Positions 33,602-40,415 of a stretch of DNA of 40,415 nucleotides are shown here, in pieces. Both the position numbers and the translations under genes were made by a program. Origin of the DNA: Nonomuraea turcica (GTDB lineage: Bacteria; Actinomycetota; Actinomycetes; Streptosporangiales; Streptosporangiaceae). Under the pieces are notes generated by a model, which was not told the DNA's origin, did not search any database, and saw nothing but the letters and a program-made list of their open reading frames with translations. Location of the stretch: contig NZ_JAUZQF010000052.1 of assembly GCF_030718205.1 (NCBI RefSeq), positions 1 through 40,415 of the forward strand. Direction: 5' to 3'. How positions within the stretch are numbered: the stretch's first letter is position 1; each line of letters starts with the position of its first letter.

Positions 33602-34308
33602 CCGGAGCGCCTCCGTGGAGACGTGGATGCCCGGATCGAGGTCCGGTGGAACGGCCGGGCGTAGACGGGCAGATGGATGGGACGGGCGGGCAGCAGTCTT
33701 GCGCACCGAATTTCTCCTTTGAGCCGAAGGATGATCACCGCGCCCCAGGAGTAGCGCGGCTGATTGAGCTGACGCTGAAGCGGGGATGTGGGAACCGCGT
33801 GCGGGGCTGTCTGCTGACCACTGTCGTACCAGGCCCCAAAGGGCATCAATGCCGCGGCGGCAATGTCCCGAACACCGAGGCAATGTCATCGTTGAGAGCA
33901 CTCAGCTGGGGCCCCATCGCCAGGCGCAGGTGTGGACGCGCGTCGTCCAGCTCCAGCCCAACGCCCCCAAGGGGGCAGACCAAGTAAGCCGGAAGGGGCT
34001 AATAGGGCTGGTCAGAGCCGGCCACGGGACCCGGTGATGATCAACGGCCGGGCCTGCCCGAGCTGGAGGGATCCGCCAGTCTTCCGGGGGTTGGGGCGAA
34101 GCACTTCGCCTGCCGGCCCCTCCGGGCCGACGGCTACGCGCCCAGCCGACCTCGTGCGTCCGTCCCGTGCGGCCACTTGGCGTTCATGAATCTGTCGTGT
34201 CCGACCGGTCCCGGCGACGAGATTTTTTGAGATGGTCCTTCTGGTATCGGCCTCGCCCCCTTGACCAGGATCTTCCTGGCCGAGGACCGCTGCCAGGAAG
34301 GGTCCCCG
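33602..34308. other. Stretch without a supported gene
   Basis: Short frames exist on both strands but have no ribosome binding sites or recognisable domains. A compact hairpin GGCGAAG-CA-CTTCGCC lies near 34097-34112. The segment separates the secretion-type operon from the mosaic of region 4 and may be a junction. The promoter of the nuclease at 34309 should be near its end, but I see no clear hexamers. Confidence 0.4.
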
Positions 34309-34938
34309 ATGCGACGAGCTGCCGCCATGCTCGCCTCCGCCGTCACGGCCTTACTTGCCCTCACGCTCATCGTAGGACCAACGTCAGCGACCCCGTCCAA
34401 CATCCCCAGCGCCTCTACGGCCACCAGCCGGCTCGCCGCGCTGACCGTTGCCGCCGAATCTCACCAGTCCACCTACGACCGGGACCTGTTCCCCCACTGG
34501 ATCACCATCAGCGGCACCTGCAACACGCGAGAGCAGGTGCTCAAGCGGGACGGCATCAACGTGGTCACCGACTCCTCTTGCGCCGCCGTCTCCGGCTCCT
34601 GGTACAGCCCCTACGACGGCGCCACCTGGACCGCCGCCTCCGACGTCGACATCGACCACATGGTGCCGCTCGCCGAGGCATGGAGCTCCGGCGCCTGGGC
34701 CTGGACCACCTCCAAGCGCCAGACCTACGCCAACGACCTCGGCGGACCCGAACTGTGGGCGGTAACCGACAACGTCAACCAATCCAAATCCGACCAGGAT
34801 CCCGCGGAGTGGCAGCCACCACTGGCTTCCTTCGACTGCACCTACGCCAGGGCCTGGATCCAGGTGAAGTGGTACTGGGGCCTCAGCGTGGACTCCGCCG
34901 AGAAGAGCGCATTGACCAGCATGCTTGCATCCTGCTGA
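34309..34938 (+). CDS. Secreted HNH-family nuclease
   Basis: A 209-residue exported nuclease. The N-terminus is a signal peptide (MRRAAAMLASAVTALLALTL, cleavage probably near SATPS). The body matches the actinobacterial secreted HNH family related to DUF1524/GmrSD: YDRDLFPHWITISGTCNTRE, then DVDIDHMVPLAEAW with Asp116-His117, followed by AVTDNVNQSKSDQDP (the Asn and Lys of the HNH loop) and a final Cys. Four Cys suggest disulfides. GGAAGGG precedes ATG 34309; the upstream in-frame ATG at 34261 would spoil the signal peptide. It probably scavenges or destroys extracellular DNA. No immunity gene is adjacent. Confidence 0.9.
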   Translation: MRRAAAMLASAVTALLALTLIVGPTSATPSNIPSASTATSRLAALTVAAESHQSTYDRDLFPHWITISGTCNTREQVLKRDGINVVTDSSCAAVSGSWYSPYDGATWTAASDVDIDHMVPLAEAWSSGAWAWTTSKRQTYANDLGGPELWAVTDNVNQSKSDQDPAEWQPPLASFDCTYARAWIQVKWYWGLSVDSAEKSALTSMLASC

Positions 34939-35079
34939 CCCCGAACTCGCGCGCGTTGGGCCACAGCACTGATTGTCGCAATCCGGCGAGCTAATCGCCG
35001 CTACCTGGATCTGCTGACGCCGGCCATCAACGCAATCAACATCTTCTTCACTGACCGCCGTGATCTGCACGGTCAACAT

Positions 35080-35184
35080 CGGGTCGAGCCGAGATAACGG
35101 GAATTCCGGCCATGGGTGGATCTTGAGCGCTCTGACCTGCTGCAACGTCGAGGGGGTTCGAGCTCCGCCGTACGACTCGGGGCC
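35080..35184 (+). repeat. Left terminal inverted repeat
   Basis: Starts CGGGTCGAGCCGAGATAACG, contains CCATGGGTGGATCTTGAGCG, ends ACTCGGGGCC. 104 of 105 bases pair with the right copy; the difference is GAGGGGG here against GAGAGGG in the complement of the right copy. Confidence 0.92.
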
Positions 35185-35243
35185 CCGAATAACTGCCCGC
35201 CTCCGCTCAGCGCTTCCGCCAGCGCTTCCGCCAGTGCTTCCGC

Positions 35244-35597
35244 TCAGCTCTTCCGCTCACCCAGGACGCAGAACTCGTTGCCCTCCGGGTCGAGGAGGGT
35301 CACCCAGTGCTGCTCGTCCTGCACGGTGTCGACGCGCCGGGCACCGAGGGAGAGCAGTCGGGCGACCTCGGCCTCCTGGTCGTCGGGGCGGAAGTCGGGG
35401 TGGAGCCGGTTCTTCGACATCTTGCCCTCGGCGACAGGCACGAAGAGCAGCCCCGGCATCCGGTCCGGCTCAGGCCGGATCTCGATGATCTCCTCAGATT
35501 CGTCGACCACAACCCAGCCGAGAGCCTCGGCCCACCAGCGCCCGAGAGCGACAGGGTCGGCGGAGTCGACGATGATCTGTTCCCATTCCAGTGCCAT
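35244..35597 (-). CDS. VOC (glyoxalase/dioxygenase) superfamily protein
   Basis: A 117-residue single VOC module: MALEWEQIIVDSADPVALGR at the start (beta-alpha-beta with the DP...W.AEALGW block), MPGLLFVPVAEGKMSKNRLH in the middle with a His at a usual metal position, and HWVTLLDPEGNEFCVLGE at the end with the family Glu. Actinobacteria carry many such proteins, some binding drugs such as bleomycin, others with unknown ligands. ATG 35597 fits the family start; ATG 35609 adds four residues. It is the only gene inside the transposon-like element, making it the cargo. Confidence 0.88.
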   Translation of the reverse strand: MALEWEQIIVDSADPVALGRWWAEALGWVVVDESEEIIEIRPEPDRMPGLLFVPVAEGKMSKNRLHPDFRPDDQEAEVARLLSLGARRVDTVQDEQHWVTLLDPEGNEFCVLGERKS

Positions 35598-35792
35598 GGG
35601 CTTGAGCATAGACAGGACCGGCGGCCCGGCCCCGGAGGGGTCGAGCCGAGATGCGAGCAGAAGCGGCCAACGGTCGCTCATGTTCGTGATCTCGGAAGTG
35701 GACTGGGCTAGTTTCGGAGTCCTGGAGTGCGGAATCTCGGAAGTACGGCCTGGAATCCACTTCCGAGATTGGCTCATCTCGGAAGTACGGCT

Positions 35793-35897
35793 GGCCCCGA
35801 GTCGTACGGCGGAGCTCGAACCCTCTCGACGTTGCAGCAGGTCAGAGCGCTCAAGATCCACCCATGGCCGGAATTCCCGTTATCTCGGCTCGACCCG
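35793..35897 (-). repeat. Right terminal inverted repeat
   Basis: Reverse complement of 35080-35184 with one mismatch; outer end CCCG at 35894-35897 followed by the AACAT duplication. Frames that read through it (such as one from 35864) are artefacts of the element's insertion. Confidence 0.92.
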
Positions 35898-36028
35898 AAC
35901 ATGGGCTGATCGCCAGGGGCAAGATCACAGGCTTGGGAACAGGCACGAACAGCAGGGGCGACTGTCGGAGCCGGCGCGTACCGTTGCGGCGTCGGACACG
36001 GACCTCAACCACGAAGGCGAGGTGCCCA

Positions 36029-36769
36029 GTGACCATCCCACAACCGGCAAACACCTCCAAGGCGGGCGCCTCTGCACAAGCCGCCTACCGTACGCGCCTG
36101 GACGCCACACGCACCCGCCGATGGACCATCCGCGCCGCGCTGTCCCTGCTCGCCGGTGTCGTGGTGTGGTGGCTGCTCGGCTGGCAGGCCGCCCTCGTCA
36201 CCGCCGCCGCCGTCGCTGCCACGGACTTCCTCCATCACTGGCGCCGTCACTCCTCAACAACGGCCTGGCGCAAGGGCGCCGCCGGAGAACGGGCCACCGC
36301 CCGCCGGCTCCGGTCTCTGGAACTGGCCGGCTACACCGTGCTGCACGACCGCGCGGTTCCACGCAGCCGCGCCAATATTGACCACCTGGTCATTGGCCCG
36401 ACCGGTGTGTTCGTCGTCGACTCCAAGAAGTGGGACCGCCGGACGACGATCAGGTCCGGCGGCGGCGCGCTCTGGGTCGGCCGCACCCCGATCGACAAGA
36501 TCACTCGTTCTGTGGCGTTCGAGGCGCGCGCCGTCAGCGAGGCGCTGCGCTACGCCATGGGACGGCCGGTCGACGTCGTCACCGTCATCGCTGTACACGG
36601 TGCTCGCATGCCCCGCTGGGGAGCCATCAACGCGGGGGGCACCACGCTCCTTCGGGCCTCGCGTTTGCGCGGCTGGATCGCACGCCATCCGCGTCAGTAC
36701 ACCGCTGACCAAGTGGCGACCTTCGCGGCGGCCGCCGAGCAGGCGCTACCTGCGTACGTGCCCAAGTAG
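36029..36769 (+). CDS. NERD-domain membrane protein
   Basis: A 246-residue protein. After a short N-terminus there are two close hydrophobic stretches (AALSLLAGVVVWWLLGWQAA, LVTAAAVAATDFL), then the nuclease-related NERD domain: WRKGAAGERATARRLRSLEL, NIDHLVIGPTGVFVVDSKKW (Asp, Asp-x-Lys of a restriction-like fold) and RPVDVVTVIAVHGARMP. The family is thought to process DNA but the activity is poorly known. GTG 36029 is preceded by GAGG with 6-nt spacing. The open frame extends back to 35864, into the transposon-like element, but that extension has no support. Confidence 0.85.
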   Translation: MTIPQPANTSKAGASAQAAYRTRLDATRTRRWTIRAALSLLAGVVVWWLLGWQAALVTAAAVAATDFLHHWRRHSSTTAWRKGAAGERATARRLRSLELAGYTVLHDRAVPRSRANIDHLVIGPTGVFVVDSKKWDRRTTIRSGGGALWVGRTPIDKITRSVAFEARAVSEALRYAMGRPVDVVTVIAVHGARMPRWGAINAGGTTLLRASRLRGWIARHPRQYTADQVATFAAAAEQALPAYVPK

Positions 36770-37028
36770 CCGGCAGGGGTACGGAGTTCGATGGTTCGGT
36801 GCTTGCTGCCGGGCGGCCACTGGTAAGCATGAGCGTGTGCGGTGGCGTGTCTGGAGGGGCGCTCGCACCTGAGGCGCCCGGTCGGCAGCACGTGCGGGAG
36901 CCCGATCGGACGTCTCCACTCGGGTCGTCCCGATAGCTGATCGGTGTCGGCCGGCTGCCGCTGTGGGGACGAGGTGGCGGGGGCTTGATCGTTTGGTGCG
37001 CCAGCCGCCGACTGGAGCGGACGCCACA

Positions 37029-37057
37029 TTACAGACCTAGTGTCCGCTTTGTATAGA
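37029..37057 (+). promoter_or_regulatory. Promoter for a probably leaderless gene
   Basis: TTACAG (37029-37034), 17-bp spacer, TATAGA (37052-37057). Transcription would begin 7-9 bp later, at or next to the GTG at 37066. No ribosome binding site is visible, consistent with a leaderless mRNA, which is common in actinobacteria. Confidence 0.55.
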
Positions 37058-37065
37058 TTTTGGGT

Positions 37066-37260
37066 GTGGCGACATGGCGAGGACCCGACGGCATCCAGGT
37101 CGAGGTCATCATGCTCAACAGAGCGCCGCTCTACAAGATCACACAAAGGGTGAACGGCCGTCGCTACTTCCTCGCCTACAGTTCAGACGTGGACGGGTTG
37201 CTGCCGTGGGTGGACCTCGGCGACCTAGTCGAGGTCATCCCCTTCCCAGCCACCGGCTAG
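37066..37260 (+). CDS. Small conserved-type hypothetical protein
   Basis: A 64-residue protein from GTG 37066; TTG 37060 is a less likely start. It reads as a compact beta domain (WRGPDGIQVEVIMLNRAPLY, then QRVNGRRYFLAYSSDVDGLL and DLGDLVEVIPF). Similar small actinobacterial proteins exist near mobile elements, but the function is unknown to me. The -10 sits 8 bp before the GTG. Confidence 0.6.
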   Translation: MATWRGPDGIQVEVIMLNRAPLYKITQRVNGRRYFLAYSSDVDGLLPWVDLGDLVEVIPFPATG

Positions 37261-38152
37261 GCGGCGTCCAGCGGCCCGCCCCTGGCCGCCCGCATCAGCG
37301 CCCTCTGCGCCATGAGCAGGTTCTCGACCGTCTCGCACCAGGCGAGGCTGTGCAGCTCCGACAGCCTTGCTTCACGTTCCCGCTGGGCTGCGACGAGTTC
37401 TGGCGGGGCCATCGGAGAGCTCGGCCCGGCCGTCGAACAGGTTCACCATCGAGGGGTTCCTGTAGTCCCGGGAAATTTTGGTCGGATTTCGCTGACCTGC
37501 ATTGATGCCGGTCCCGCCGCGGCGGGAAGCCGCGGTTCGCTTACTCGACGGAAACCTGCGTGGTAGTCGTCAGTTTCATGATCGCGGCTCCTTCTCCTTG
37601 GGAGCGCCCTTGCGGGCGACCGCTCCACTGACCCAAGCGGGTGCGGGTCGTCGCCATCCCAAGATGCTGTTGGGGCGGCGCCAGCCCGGCGAAGTGGCGG
37701 ACCAGGCAATGCTCCCGTGCCCGCCCCCCAACTGCACGCCCTGGTCGACGGCGCGGCCGGGCCGCTGGCCGATACCAGGTCCATTGCTTGCCGAGCTCGG
37801 CGAGCTGAGCGTTGACCTCGTGGCGGTCCCAGGCCGCGACGTCCCAGCAGCTGGTGCCCAGCACGTTGCGCGCCTGGCGGTACTTCCAGCCCTTCTTGTG
37901 CCGCAGCACGCGCAGCAGGTCGGCGAACCCTTCCGGGCCACCGCTGTCTTCGGGCGGGCAGGCGCGGCCGCCGGTTTGTCGGGATTCCGTTCGGGACTGA
38001 CGTCCCCGAACGGCGGCGCACAATGGCATCCCGGGCTAGGCCTGGGCAGTTAACGCGATACGAGACGGCGACTCTAAGTAGAGCATGGGGCACAAGCCTT
38101 CAACTGCGCGGTCGGCACACCCCCTTTCTCGCCAACGTCGACGGGACAACTG
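37261..38152. other. Gene-poor stretch containing a truncated gene start
   Basis: Overlapping frames in several phases cover this stretch but none shows a recognisable domain. One minus-strand frame (37541-38029) includes the truncated dihydrofolate-reductase-family start at its end and is otherwise Arg/Gly/Pro-rich. The segment looks like decayed sequence between two active groups of genes. Confidence 0.4.
37541..37579 (-). pseudogene. Stump of a dihydrofolate reductase (RibD-like) family gene
   Basis: ATG 37579 is preceded by a strong ribosome binding site (AAGGAGAAGGAG) and encodes MKLTTTTQVSVE, then TAA. The first eleven residues are the usual start of actinobacterial dihydrofolate-reductase/RibD C-terminal family proteins, in which VSVDGVMQ would follow. 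The rest of the gene is missing, so this is a deletion breakpoint or insertion scar. Confidence 0.55.
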
Positions 38153-38374
38153 ATGGACGCTGTACTCATCACAGCCGCGCTAGCGGCTGTCGGCTATCTG
38201 CTGAAGCTGCTGACCACCTGGGTTCGCGAGCGTTCGATTCAGCAGCGCGTGCTGGCCATGGCCATGCTCCCGCCGGGGAGCCAGTACGCCGACGCACGAG
38301 CGGGCGTGAGAATACAGATCGGATCCGCCCCCAGCGGATTGGCTCCCGGCAAGCCGACGGGTGAGGTGCTGTGA
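38153..38374 (+). CDS. Small single-helix membrane protein
   Basis: A 73-residue protein: an N-terminal hydrophobic helix (AVLITAALAAVGYLLKLLTT), a basic stretch (WVRERSIQQRVLAMAMLPPG) and a hydrophilic tail. Its stop overlaps the GTG of the sigma-factor gene (GTGA), so the two are translated together. It may tether or modulate the sigma factor; no family is recognised. Confidence 0.65.
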   Translation: MDAVLITAALAAVGYLLKLLTTWVRERSIQQRVLAMAMLPPGSQYADARAGVRIQIGSAPSGLAPGKPTGEVL

Positions 38375-38937
38375 GGCCAGACGGTCGATCAGGAGCGCCT
38401 TCGACGATCGACACGAACGCCTCGGATCCTCTTGAGGAACTCGACAGCGATCTCCTGGACTTCGCCGAGTGGTACCAGAACAACCTCGGCGCATTGGTCT
38501 GGTTCGCGATGCTGCTGGGTGCCAGACGTCACGAAGCACTCGACCTTACCCACGATGCTCTGGTCGCCGCCTACCCGCATTGGGCGACCATCGCTCGTCC
38601 TCGCGCCTACGTCAGGGCCAGCATCACCCGGGCTTATCGGCACAGACGAAACATCGCCGACAAGGAATTTCCTGTTGATCAAGTTCCCGACCATGTCGCC
38701 AGGCCCGATAACGCCCTCGATGACATCGAGTTCGACGATCAACAACAGCGGGTGCTCAACATGATCAGACAGTTGCCGTGGCGTCAGCGCCAGATCATGG
38801 CTTGGACTCTGGACGGGTACGCGCCTGGAGAGATCGCGAAGATGCTCGGCTTGCGAGGCGGAACAGTGCGCGTCAACCTCCTCAAGGCCCGCAACGCACT
38901 GAAGAACCTTCTCGTTGAGGGAGGCCCTCATGCGTGA
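38371..38937 (+). CDS. RNA polymerase sigma factor (ECF/SigE-like)
   Basis: A 188-residue sigma-70-family factor. Region 2 covers about 30-105 (LVWFAMLLGARRHEALDLTH, then PRAYVRASITRAYRHRRN). Region 4 covers about 125-180 with a clear helix-turn-helix (RQRQIMAWTLDGYAPGEIAK, LRGGTVRVNLLKARNALK). Region 3 is absent, as in ECF factors. The start is GTG. It overlaps the WD40-protein gene by 8 bp; such coupling is usual between an ECF factor and its membrane-bound partner or anti-sigma. Confidence 0.88.
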   Translation: MRPDGRSGAPSTIDTNASDPLEELDSDLLDFAEWYQNNLGALVWFAMLLGARRHEALDLTHDALVAAYPHWATIARPRAYVRASITRAYRHRRNIADKEFPVDQVPDHVARPDNALDDIEFDDQQQRVLNMIRQLPWRQRQIMAWTLDGYAPGEIAKMLGLRGGTVRVNLLKARNALKNLLVEGGPHA

Positions 38938-40174
38938 CCGCCGGACGACGCCAAGCCACACTCGCGTCGAGATGCTCGATACCGAACTGGACCAGATCCT
39001 GGCCGACTTCCACACCACGGGCCAGGCGACGGTGACTCGGCAGCTGAACATGCGTACAGGACTGCGTGGCGTCATCGATGAGGCCACTGGCGGTCAATCA
39101 CGTCAACCGGCGGATGTCGCACAAGATGGGCTCAGATGGTGGGAGAAGTGGCTGGTACTGCCGGTTTGCTCTCTTCTGTCAGGGATGCCGATGGCGCGCC
39201 TGGTCCATCTGCGGGAGCGTGGCCGAGCCGTCCGCCTCGCCATGGCCACCGCCGCAGTAGTGACCATGGTCGGCGGCATGAGCGTGCTGTTCAGCGCTGC
39301 TTGCACCGACCCTGTCGCGTGCGGTGTAGACAAGACGACCGAGAGATTCGGGCCGGCGGGGCTGGAGTCTGGTTTGCCCAGGTTCTTCTACAGTCTGGGT
39401 ACCGCGGATGCGGCGGCCCTCAGCTCGCACGACAGGGTGGTGCCCTTCAATGTGGATTCGCCGCTCAGGTACTCGCTTGGCACGCTGGCCAGCGTCCGGA
39501 ACGGGGTCGTGCAGGTCAATGGGCTATGGCCGGGCGGAGAAGACATCGAATTCCGCCGTATCGACCTTGACGACACGACTGTGGCGTTGAGCTCCGATGG
39601 ACGCATGCTGGCAACGGGCGGCGCCGATGGGGTCGCCCGGCTATGGGACATCCGCACCGGCAAGACCGTACGTACTCTGCCCGAACACGGCAAGGGGATC
39701 ACCGCGGTGGCCTTCAGCCCAGACGGGCGCACCCTGGCGACCGGCGGCGCCGATGGGGTCGCCCGGCTATGGGACATCCGCACCGGCAAGACCGTACGTA
39801 CTCTGCCCGAACACGGCAAGGGGATCACCGCGGTGGCCTTCAGCCCAGACGGGCGCACCCTGGCGACCGGCGGCGCCGATGGGGTCGCCCGGCTATGGGA
39901 CATCCGCACCGGCAAGACCGTGCTTACTCTGGCTGGCGAACGCGTGCGTACTCTGCCCGAACACGGCAAGGGGATCACCGCGGTGGCCTTCAGCCCAGAC
40001 GGGCGCACTCTGGCGACCGGCGGCGCCGACGGCCTTATCCGACTCTGGAATATCGAGCACGGCTCGATGATTCGGTCCCAGGACGTGAGCAGCGGAGGCA
40101 TGGCTGCCGTGGCATTCAGCACAGATGGCCAGGTCATCACGTACGTGACAATGACTCCACGCGCTGACGATTGA
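38930..40174 (+). CDS. Membrane-anchored WD40-repeat protein
   Basis: A 414-residue protein. ATG 38930 follows GAGGGAGG by 5 nt; an in-frame TTG at 38915 is less likely. The first 100 residues are cytoplasmic, followed by one helix (LAMATAAVVTMVGGMSVLFS) and an extracytoplasmic part with two Cys (AACTDPVACG) and at least four WD40 units, each with GGADGVARLWDIRTGKTV and AVAFSPDGRTLATGGADG blocks. Fewer than seven blades are visible, so the propeller is partial or oligomeric. Co-transcription with a sigma factor suggests it senses an outside signal and controls it, as anti-sigma factors do; no zinc-binding anti-sigma motif is visible. Confidence 0.85.
   Translation: MRDRRTTPSHTRVEMLDTELDQILADFHTTGQATVTRQLNMRTGLRGVIDEATGGQSRQPADVAQDGLRWWEKWLVLPVCSLLSGMPMARLVHLRERGRAVRLAMATAAVVTMVGGMSVLFSAACTDPVACGVDKTTERFGPAGLESGLPRFFYSLGTADAAALSSHDRVVPFNVDSPLRYSLGTLASVRNGVVQVNGLWPGGEDIEFRRIDLDDTTVALSSDGRMLATGGADGVARLWDIRTGKTVRTLPEHGKGITAVAFSPDGRTLATGGADGVARLWDIRTGKTVRTLPEHGKGITAVAFSPDGRTLATGGADGVARLWDIRTGKTVLTLAGERVRTLPEHGKGITAVAFSPDGRTLATGGADGLIRLWNIEHGSMIRSQDVSSGGMAAVAFSTDGQVITYVTMTPRADD
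39617..39868 (+). repeat. Two identical 126-bp WD40 units
   Basis: Bases 39617-39742 and 39743-39868 are identical as read (42 codons each). A third, partly identical unit starts at 39869 and carries an extra 24 bp around 39922-39945 before rejoining the repeat. Identity at synonymous sites points to recent tandem amplification or gene conversion. Confidence 0.88.
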
Positions 40175-40415
40175 GGCGCGAACCCGAAGTGGATCCGCCA
40201 CACATGTTGCCAGTGGGCACCAGCATGGGCGGATGGGTGATCTAGAGCCAGGTGTAGTTGTCGTCGGTGACTGCTGGCAGGGCGGCATTGACAGCGGCCA
40301 CGACATACTCCCCATAGGCGGCCATTTAGCGCCCCACTGACGGCCACGGGATTCCCCACGTACGGCCAGATACCTCCCCGGTTCGTCCCGTCCAGACCTG
40401 GACGGTGATCATCGT

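Larger units (their letters stand above)
35080..35897. mobile_element. 818-bp transposon-like element with 105-bp TIRs and AACAT target duplication
   Basis: The ends are 105-bp inverted repeats (35080-35184 and 35793-35897) differing at one base. The five bases outside each end are identical, AACAT (35075-35079 and 35898-35902), a target-site duplication. Inside are a VOC gene and no transposase. The tips read CGGGTCGAGCCGAGATAACG inward. The 5-bp duplication and a GGGTC...AACGG tip resemble Tn3-family ends, so a Tn3-derived miniature element (TIME) mobilised in trans is the best guess. The classic TIR is 38 bp, so the 105-bp match implies recent homogenisation or a composite origin. Confidence 0.85.

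Noticed and set aside
33646..34189. Several 60-110-codon frames
   Set aside because: No ribosome binding sites, family motifs or coherent composition.
35116..36381. A 421-codon + strand frame across the transposon-like element and the start of the NERD gene
   Set aside because: It reads through both inverted repeats and opposite the VOC gene, with no domain; an artefact of the element.

Overview
The window is GC-rich, densely packed DNA with GTG/TTG starts, ATGA/GTGA stop-start overlaps and actinobacterial families (DUF6197, MAB_1171c-like, NERD, VOC, SRPBCC, actinobacterial secreted HNH nuclease). It is most likely chromosome or a large element of a filamentous actinomycete; Streptosporangiales is a guess from gene style, not something the sequence proves.

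Region 1 (about 0.3-11.2 kb) is a complete type I-E CRISPR-Cas locus on the + strand: cas3, a 243-bp intergenic gap, then cse1-cse2-cas7-cas5-cas6e-cas1-cas2 with most joints overlapping, then an array of 22 repeats and 21 spacers that begins only 18 bp after cas2. The cas3-cse1 gap holds the most interesting object in the window: on the minus strand, two degenerate CRISPR repeats bracket a short 21-nt pseudo-spacer. Its guide matches the 5' leader of cse1 at positions 1-5 and 7-11 next to an AAC motif and mismatches at position 6, the base that type I crRNAs flip out. This is the layout expected of a CreR-type guide by which Cascade would repress its own operon.

Region 2 (11.2-13.8 kb) is the array trailer, a twice-frameshifted tyrosine recombinase, tRNA-like scraps and two small genes (DUF6197 and an unknown).

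Region 3 (13.8-33.6 kb) is an accessory block. A leftward set (VirB2-like membrane protein, cytochrome P450, unknown protein), an SRPBCC gene, a leftward regulatory trio (XRE regulator, ImmA/IrrE-type protease, MAB_1171c-like membrane protein) and a rightward run of eleven genes surround shared CCATNNATGG-type palindromes and a duplicated promoter. The rightward run carries an unknown protein, MFS transporter, small protein, ThDP-fold enzyme with lost catalytic residues, 38-residue peptide, chorismate pyruvate-lyase-like protein, isochorismatase, a sigma/zinc-finger/membrane fusion, two anchored extracytoplasmic proteins, a VirD4-like coupling ATPase and a DUF4913-like protein. It looks like a chorismate-derived metabolite pathway wired together with part of a transfer or secretion machine under one regulator.

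Region 4 (33.6-40.4 kb) is a mosaic: secreted HNH nuclease, an 818-bp transposon-like element (105-bp terminal inverted repeats, 5-bp target duplication AACAT) carrying a VOC gene but no transposase, a NERD-domain membrane protein, a probably leaderless small gene, an 11-12-codon stump of a dihydrofolate-reductase-family gene, and an operon of a small membrane protein, a sigma factor and a membrane-anchored WD40 protein whose repeats were recently duplicated.
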